This document shows positions 59,001-64,000 of a DNA stretch of 64,000 nucleotides, in pieces. The position numbers and the translations under genes are program-made. The stretch covers positions 26,105,398-26,169,397 of the forward strand of contig CP099841.1 of the NCBI GenBank assembly GCA_030062745.1, given 5' to 3'. Under the pieces are notes generated by a model. That model ran no database searches, was not told the DNA's origin, and was given only the letters and a program-made list of their open reading frames with translations. Each line of letters starts with the position of its first letter. The stretch's first letter is position 1. Source of the stretch: Capitulum mitella (Eukaryota; Arthropoda; Thecostraca; Pollicipedomorpha; Pollicipedidae).

Positions 59001-61451
59001 ATGGAGCCATTTTTCCAACTCATAAATATTTCGGTTTTGTACCGAAGTTTTGGCTAATCGTCTTTCAAGGTCATAATCACAATATTTGTGTACGTCATCC
59101 TGTATTTCAAATTTCATCCTTCCGATCCCAACATTTTCCCTCCAAGCGGTTTGGCCGTTCAAAAACAGTCGGTTGCATCCGTCCCTGTGCTTCTAAAAGC
59201 TCTATGTGCAAAGCATCTGGTAGAATGTACCGCGGCTGGTGGCTGGAAGGCGAAGACTGACGCCTTCTCAGTACCTGATACACGATTCCCACAAGCAGTT
59301 TTAAGCTTGTCACGACTGGTTCACTTTAGAGGGTATCCGTTGTAGCGAGGTTCCTGAGGTGGGGCCCCATGTGGTACGTCCGTTCTCCCCAACGGCAGCA
59401 CTGCTGGCGGTTTCACTCACGGCGCGACGCCGGCTCCTGCTTCCTTGCAGCCGCTGTGGACCGCAGCGTGGAGTTGTTGAGCAGTGCCAACAAGCTCACG
59501 GCTGAAAGCGTCTTCAGCAAGCTGCAGCGCTTCGTCATTCCCACTTATGCCCACCCGCGACTGGTGAAAAGCCCGAACGAGTATTGCAAGCGCAAGCCGC
59601 TCTTTGCGAGACCATCGTTCTTCGAGGCAATCAGTTTTCCCGCGCAGCCACCGGTGGCGCCGGAGGATGACAGACCTGGGTGAGTCGCTGTTCGGAACAG
59701 ACGCATCGGTATTAAAACGCACTTTAGTGGGCCTAACAGACATTTGGGCCAGTGTGGTTGGTTTTGTTAGTTTCACACGTATTACGAACAAACTCCATAC
59801 ATTCCAATAAAAATAAGAATCAGAGGCGGCTCCAGCGCAGTGTTAAAGAGAGTATTTCGTTTCTTCTTAGTCATGAAAAGCTATTATTCAGTTTACGATG
59901 TAGAAGGTTGCTCCATTTTTGTGGCAACTGGATCCGCCTGTTGGACGTTGTCATAGAAAATCGGCCTCTTCCTAACATATATGATAGACCAATCAGTTGT
60001 TGGCAGAATGGCGTGAATCAGAACAGAATCGGTCTATAATGAGATGTGGTCAGGGACTTCGTGTAAATAAACCCTTATGTATGCCCATATTTCGACACCC
60101 TGTCCCCTTTTTAAAATTTTCAACATTTCTTGTTTCAGAAATGCAGAATTCGCTGCATGCTATCGGACAATTATTTCCGCTAGAAAATCGGACAAATAGT
60201 TTTCGAGGTCGCGAGGAGGCAGAATCTGACCCCCACAGCACGGAATTATACGTAGCGGACAGGAGCACGGATTAAACAAGTCTAATACCCAAGGCTTGAA
60301 CTGAAGAATTAGTTATCTACACTAAGTAAAGTTAATTAGGTCGACCATGAATGAGGAAAAGCTGTTCGGTAATCTGCGTCAATTTTCAGAAGGATCGTGC
60401 CGCCACCTCAACGAAGAGAATTTTATTACGTTGTCCATGAAGACGATGCTATCAAGGCATTTGACGTAAGTACAATTTTCATGAGCATCGCGTCTTCAGA
60501 CTTTTTTTGATTCTCTGTCCTGGATGTTCATTGTATCTTGAGATGAAGCTTCTTGCTCCAAGTTGTTCCCACTTGGAATATACAGATCCTCATCAGGATG
60601 ATGCATGTAAAGGAGGCAAAAACGCAGTATCAAATGCGCAATGTATCACAAAACCAAAGTGCTTGTCTTGGATATCTGGAATAATCAACATTTATTTTGT
60701 TTGCATTCGAAATTTATCGTCTTTTGATGTTGTTTTGTGAGATATTCCTTTATCTCTGTTCTCTCCATCTTTATTACATTTCAAATATGCCAGAATGACC
60801 AAAGGTGTGCATTCATGTAAAGCGCATGCCTACGCAAACACCCGCGCGTAATATCGCAAAAGATAGAGACTCCAGCTGGCGTCCACTTAATGCCACTGTC
60901 GCGAATTTCTCAAAACCTCACGACGTCCCCGTTCCAGTGCCAATGTGATCGAACAAGCCCATCTTAAAGCCTTTACAAAGCCCCTAAGCTGCTGCAGACG
61001 TTGCCTGGTCTCCGACCGTCCGTCTGACGGCGGGCCCACCACTCCCGGCCTCGCCGGTGTCCAGCTGCACCTCCTCTCTGCGGGAGAGCGCGGCAGTTAC
61101 GGCGGCGCCGCTTCTCCGCGGCGTGCGGCGAACCTGACGCGGCCGAAAACGCGCGCCGTTGCAGGTGGCAGGCTACCTCCCGCTGACGAACCTCGTGCTG
61201 GAGACGCGGCCGTGCGAGCGTAGGAACCGCACGGTCTGTCGGTTTTGCTACCCGTCGAGAGGACGAGTCGTTAGAGGGTTCGTGCACCAGAGACGCATGC
61301 TCAAGGCGTCGGGTGCCGCGGAGGCTGCCGTCGGCCTGGATGACGCGGATGCCGCGTCGAGCGCGCAGGTCGCGCCGCCGTCGGCGCCCGTCCAGCAGGC
61401 GATACGCTCCTTTTTCCCGGAGACGTTCCTCTTCCAGCTGGAGGGTCTGGG
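49938..61451 (+). CDS. Alpha-2-macroglobulin / thioester-containing protein-like gene, 5' part (17 exons)
   Basis: Seventeen exons join without a phase conflict to about 980 residues of a secreted A2M/TEP-family protein. It starts with a signal peptide ('WLGIWLPLLASLVGVASPAY'). MG1 follows ('TTPKVLTAGTTERFCVTFYN'; 'KSSCFDVPIP'). MG2 carries the hallmark 'LVQTDKTKYKAGQLVQFRV', and MG3 has 'EVDEFVLPRFEVKI'. MG4 has 'VYVEANVTESGTGLTESG'. MG5/MG6 show 'MTRGQIIRMG', 'VYHVNTQGEIVSDSKTFEV' and 'AVDRSVELLSSANKL'. A bait-like variable stretch and 'FFPETFLFQLEG' (entry to MG7) end the last exon. The thioester, CUB and receptor-binding parts lie beyond the window, so I cannot tell whether the GCGEQ thioester is present. 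Such proteins act in the haemolymph as protease traps or complement-like opsonins. No anaphylatoxin-type Cys-rich insert was seen, which argues against a C3/C4/C5 type. Confidence 0.93.
51858..52036 (+). CDS. A2M-like exon 2 (MG1)
   Basis: Acceptor 'cacgacag', donor 'gtacgt', enters phase 2 and exits phase 1. Encodes 'GFLLTTPKVLTAGTTERFCV', 'DDSAHLAVHLLPKQNSTVAQ' (with an N-glycosylation sequon NST) and 'LMRFSRTFDASGI'. Confidence 0.88.
52492..52604 (+). CDS. A2M-like exon 3 (end of MG1)
   Basis: Acceptor 'tgctcttcag' chosen because only it keeps phase 1. Donor 'gtaagc', phase 0. Encodes 'QKSSCFDVPIPRKITQTRPY' and 'LRASVLSGFFASTKTSP'. Confidence 0.8.
52923..53048 (+). CDS. A2M-like exon 4 (start of MG2)
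   Basis: 42 codons, acceptor 'gccccag', donor 'gtgagt'. Contains 'LVQTDKTKYKAGQLVQFRVV', the strongest family signature ('QTDKPIYKPGQ.V.FR'). Confidence 0.95.
53313..53429 (+). CDS. A2M-like exon 5 (MG2)
   Basis: 39 codons, acceptor 'cacgtag', donor 'gtcagt'. 'VDQIFITTPGNTRLAQFDKV' and 'GIIQKTFQLTNEPPL' match the 'I.I.DP.GNRI.QW' segment of MG2. Confidence 0.92.
53793..53965 (+). CDS. A2M-like exon 6 (MG2-MG3)
   Basis: Acceptor 'gctgaccag', donor 'gtaagt', exits phase 2. 'GKWTIHVKRGDSFTRQTFEV' and 'DEFVLPRFEVKITGPKFI' match the 'F.VEEYVLPKFEV' boundary of MG2 and MG3. Confidence 0.95.
54478..54595 (+). CDS. A2M-like exon 7 (MG3)
   Basis: 118 nt, acceptor 'gccgcag', donor 'gtcagg', exits phase 0. 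'YTFGKPVTSAAVKMRVKRSG' matches the 'Y.YGKPV.G.V' segment of MG3. Confidence 0.92.
54666..54690. repeat. (CA)n microsatellite in A2M-like intron 7
   Basis: About 12 CA dinucleotides. Confidence 0.97.
54870..54953 (+). CDS. A2M-like exon 8 (MG3)
   Basis: 28 codons, acceptor 'tttttccag', donor 'gtaagc'. Encodes 'TGKDGCVEVDVLMVKIGL', corresponding to the 'G...FEV.L' turn of MG3. Confidence 0.85.
55462..55611 (+). CDS. A2M-like exon 9 (MG3-MG4)
   Basis: 50 codons, acceptor 'tctgaccag', donor 'gtgagt'. 'VYVEANVTESGTGLTESG' and 'TFIKPKLEYIGY' match the 'V.A.VTE.GTG' and 'FKPGLPY.G' hallmarks. Confidence 0.95.
56042..56157 (+). CDS. A2M-like exon 10 (MG4)
   Basis: 116 nt, acceptor 'tgctaccag', donor 'gtgagt', exits phase 2. 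'ATIKDTDNKPVEKHIVEVCY' matches 'V.V...DGKPV....V.V'. Confidence 0.9.
56814..56967 (+). CDS. A2M-like exon 11 (MG4-MG5)
   Basis: Acceptor 'tggccag' (a second AG six bases on, 'ccccag', would also keep the phase), donor 'gtacgg', phase 0. Encodes 'DPGNTISSRVCREYTSDENG' and 'RIKYRIPGLDLGLLRVSIN', matching the 'T..G...Y.IP' segment. Confidence 0.88.
57263..57451 (+). CDS. A2M-like exon 12 (MG5)
   Basis: 63 codons, acceptor 'tctcacag', donor 'gtatgt'. 'HNLRVWFSPTNSFISVDPVT' and 'FDLKCSGFLDMKITTTFP' match the 'SPS.SYL.I......L.CG....V' region. Confidence 0.92.
57730..57909 (+). CDS. A2M-like exon 13 (MG5)
   Basis: 60 codons, acceptor 'tgtttcag', donor 'gtacgc'. 'MTRGQIIRMGLVG', 'SPVFKILVYHV' and 'GEIVSDSKTFEVAKCFQNQ' match 'SRG.I', 'P...LL.YYV..NGEIVADS' and 'CF.N.V'. 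Confidence 0.95.
58296..58760. other. Pyrimidine-rich intron sequence in the A2M-like gene
   Basis: C/T-rich, weakly repetitive stretch ('ccactc.catctc', 'cgacggcactc') in intron 13. It keeps one plus-strand frame open for about 220 codons, but the translation is low-complexity Pro/Ser/Thr with no family match. Not treated as an exon. Confidence 0.6.
58839..58929 (+). CDS. A2M-like exon 14 (MG6)
   Basis: 91 nt, acceptor 'gtcttcag', donor 'gtgagt', exits phase 1. 'WDRKQVQPGETATFTVKGAP' and 'NSLCGV' match the 'PG..V.L.V.A.P.SLCG' signature. Confidence 0.93.
59451..59679 (+). CDS. A2M-like exon 15 (MG6)
   Basis: 229 nt, acceptor 'ccttgcag', donor 'gtgagt', phase 1 to phase 2. 'AVDRSVELLSSANKLTAESV' matches 'VD.SV.LL...N.L....V'. 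Confidence 0.93.
60390..60465 (+). CDS. A2M-like exon 16
   Basis: 76 nt, acceptor 'ttttcag', donor 'gtaagt', phase 2 to phase 0. Encodes 'RIVPPPQRREFYYVVHEDDA' and 'IKAFD'. Phase fits exons 15 and 17, but the sequence is less conserved. Confidence 0.75.
61165..61451 (+). CDS. A2M-like exon 17 (bait-like region)
   Basis: 287 nt, acceptor 'ccgttgcag', donor 'gtgagt', exits phase 2. 'GYLPLTNLVLETRPCERR' is followed by a basic stretch and an Ala/Asp/Ser/Pro-rich low-complexity segment, where the protease bait lies in A2M proteins. It closes with 'IRSFFPETFLFQLEGLG', matching 'R.FFPETWLW'. Confidence 0.92.
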
Positions 61452-61580
61452 GTGAGTCGGCAGGCCATCTGCAGCTGTACGGAGCAGATCGGGGTGAGGT
61501 GGCGTCCGCCGCAGATGTGTGAAACAGATTAGGGTGAGACGGGGACGGCCGCAGGTGAATGGAGCAGACCGGGATGAGAT
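61443..61580 (+). repeat. Short repeat carrying the A2M exon 17 donor
   Basis: Four degenerate copies of a unit of about 40 bp. The true donor 'g|gtgagt' (61452) is followed by 'ggggtgagg' (GT at 61494), 'agggtgaga' (61534) and 'gggatgaga' (61573), with 'cagat' or 'cagacc' preceding each. The similarity is weaker than in the other splice-site arrays. Confidence 0.6.
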
Positions 61581-64000
61581 AAGAGAGGAGACGAGAGGAG
61601 CCCAGGACGGGGATGCCGGCTCTGACACCTGGACCTGAATGTCTGTCCTTCCGCACGCAGAATGATCCATCGGAAGGTTTACGATTCTTTCCTCGTTCCA
61701 CGTGCGCATTCTGAGAGAGGCTGGAAAAGTGGGTCGTTGGCCTGTAAAGCCTATCATGCTGTCGGACCACAACTGGCATGCTGAATTTTATTGATTGCCA
61801 TTGCTTTTATTGGCGTGAACTTGACGGAGTATTTCTTAGTTGGCTCATGACCAAGTCTTGGACAACATGGACGTGAAAAGGATGGTGCATGGTGGAGAAG
61901 TCCTCACCAGCTTTGTTCTGAGAAGAGCTGTTATGTAGGAAGCGAGATGACGTCAGTCCGTAACCACAAATCGAGAGTACTCATCACTGCACTAAATTAA
62001 TTAGAAAACCCGATCAACGAGATCGAAAACGAAAGAAAATCGTGAACATGTTGAATGAATGTTAAAAGTGAAAGCGTAACCCCATCCATGGTGCAATCTT
62101 TCATGCATAGTTGTTGGTATTTAAAGATAGCGCGTGCGGTCGAAACTGTGACATGATACCGAAATAAATCAGGACAGTTCGGAATGTCGAACTGATTTCC
62201 GACTATTCTTCATTAACCGGCTTCGATTCATGTTTAATAAATTCAATTTGAGTCATTCATTTGTCCAGTATTGTAGGGGAGACAGGGTTAAATGATACAG
62301 GGGTAGGTTGATACTACGACTTCTCCAGCCTAATCAAGGTTTGCGTTGTCACGAAAACTTTGTACAGTGCTTCTTGCGACCTTTTCTTTCTGTCAGTGCT
62401 GCTTAACGAACGTTCGGCGCATAATTGCGGAGAGATGAGGAATGGTTAAAATCCCGGTGTTTAATTAAATTCCGACCCTTACATATTACCTTTAAATACT
62501 TTTCATCGTTGGTCTGCCAATATCATTTTGTACACCACTGTCAGTTCAATCGTTTTCGTTCGCAGTACCGAATTATTTCGACGTCTGGTGCGATAAGCTG
62601 CTAGACATGTTACGCGATAGGTTTGGACAAACAGCGGAAGACGTATGGGGCACAATGATACAAGCGGTTTCAGCTTCGGATTACGTTCCTCGGACTTCAA
62701 TTCTTCACCTTTGTGGGTCTCACAGTTTGAATATTTGGGCCTTAGTCCTCCTGGCTGTCCCACCGCTGCCACCCACAGCATCAAACAGAGGAGCCCATAA
62801 AACCTTAGATACTATGTATAAATATCTCGAAAATCGGAATCCATGACGTATTTATGAATGACAAGAACCCATGAAACAATTATTTGTACACAATGCCCAA
62901 CATTTTATTTTCCTCACCAAGCTCATAACGCCCTTCTGACAATGACCTTATGCGAAGGCGACACAAAAGTCTTTTGTTTATTTAATGCAAATACTTTTGT
63001 TGGTTTGAATGGCGTACGTCGAACAACGCTTAATATCTAGTTTTGGCCCGTAATAGTTCCGAAAGCGTGAAAACGTTTACTAACTGGAAACTATGTTTGC
63101 CTTCTGGCCCAATTTAAAATATGACTAAGAGCCGTTCTCGCTAAATTTTGCCGCGATGCACGATTTTTTTATCTTTTTTTTAGCTGAAACCCTATGCATA
63201 ACCGTTCAAGAAAAACTTTTCTTGCAGAAATTACAGCATGCGTTACTGTTCTATGTTGCGTAAATTTACTTCAACCTTGGTTTGGCTATATTCATCAGGT
63301 TATTAAGGAACTAGTTTCATTTCCTTAACAGCACTAACCTTTATATAGCAGTCATTGCGTCAATTTGCCCCTTCGTCTGTAACAATCTCTACCAGCCCAC
63401 GCCCCCTTCCCCATGGGATAAGGTGATACGAATGATGTTATGTCACACGTCACTTTCTGCGATGAACCAGAAAAGATTTTGGGAGAAAAATTAGCATTAC
63501 CAATGCTTCTAAGATCAGACATTATTTAGCTGTGGAGTTATTTCGCACATTTTTTTTCAAACAAACGAGATATACCAAGTTTCCGGAATATTGCATCAGG
63601 TAACTCCAGTCTCCCTTTTAAGAGCATGTACAACATAAGGTGAATAATAAGGGTATGTACAACATACGACAGGAGAATCGTTAATACTTGCCTCTATTTA
63701 AACCGGATTAACGAGCGTGCTGCTGAGCCTTTTGGCATCCCGCTCTGACCTAAGACCTCCCAGCCAACCGAACGGAGATCGGCTATTGTGGGGAAAAACG
63801 GAACATTGCCAGCTGTGGTAAAGATGGCCATTGATAAAAAAACAACTAACTCTTACCTCCACCATCAGTCCTCAGGCGGTCCTGACGCCGTCAACTGCCC
63901 TTCTGTTTTGACAGTTCACGTCTTTTGAAATTGTCGTAAATACTATAGCGGAATTCTGTAGCTGATCAGTACAGTTTTCGTTGATGGAACACATGATTGA
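61581..64000. other. Intron 17 of the A2M-like gene to the window edge
   Basis: No exon encoding MG7, CUB or thioester-domain sequence was found on the plus strand in this 2.4 kb. The intron is presumably long and the gene continues beyond the window. The sequence is AT-rich with no strong repeats. Confidence 0.6.

Noticed and set aside
60138..60275. Possible extra A2M exon after 'tgtttcag' at about 60138
   Set aside because: It would enter in the wrong phase relative to exon 15 and ends in a stop. Exons 15 and 16 join in phase without it.

Overview
This is a stretch of an animal nuclear genome, most likely an invertebrate and plausibly an arthropod or crustacean. The genes have short exons and long introns with GT-AG junctions that can be followed in phase. 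There are non-LTR and DNA transposons, many microsatellites and minisatellites, and no operons. The taxon is inferred only from general style: a thioester-protein (iTEP/A2M) gene, a degraded LINE, and high GC3 in many exons.

Three host genes can be read. (1) A minus-strand ARB2A/FAM172A-like gene runs from its start codon near 16847 down to at least 12827; its C-terminal exon or exons were not found. (2) A plus-strand metaxin-1-like gene runs from 23579 to 33361 in seven coding exons, from start to stop. (3) A plus-strand alpha-2-macroglobulin/thioester-protein-like gene starts with a signal peptide at 49938. Seventeen exons can be followed to 61451, covering MG1 to the bait region; the thioester half lies beyond the window. 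ARB2A and metaxin are divergent. Their 5' exons lie in an AT-rich, CpG-poor domain, while their 3' parts lie in GC- and CpG-rich, minisatellite-filled DNA.

Between metaxin and the A2M gene sits an apparently complete Mutator-like (MULE) DNA transposon of about 9.9 kb (36006-45926) with a perfect 9-bp target-site duplication. Its long terminal inverted repeats are built from a unique terminal module plus tandem 329-bp units, about 5.7 on the left and 2.8 on the right. It encodes an uninterrupted 1168-residue transposase with a zinc-binding domain, a DDE-type core and a C-terminal Ulp1/C48 SUMO-protease-like domain. It also carries an intronless, broken adenosine-kinase-like sequence embedded in one repeat array. 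Other mobile remnants are a degraded LINE reverse transcriptase (about 790-2061), a 4.25-kb inverted-repeat (foldback-like) element between the divergent genes (17427-21680), a tRNA-derived SINE-like piece and several MITE-like elements.

The most unusual signal is that several minisatellites contain a splice site of the neighbouring exon inside their repeat unit. The clearest cases are 14 copies at 84 bp ending in the metaxin exon 5 acceptor, 7 copies at exactly 30 bp starting at the ARB2A exon 3 acceptor, 15 copies at 20-21 bp starting at the ARB2A exon 3 donor, and about 16 copies at about 38 bp starting at the metaxin exon 6 donor. A weaker four-copy case follows A2M exon 17. Tandem duplication across exon-intron boundaries therefore seems recurrent here and produces ladders of decoy splice sites.

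The first 11 kb is mostly GC-rich DNA with further minisatellites (45, 32 and 46 bp) and no gene that I can recognise.
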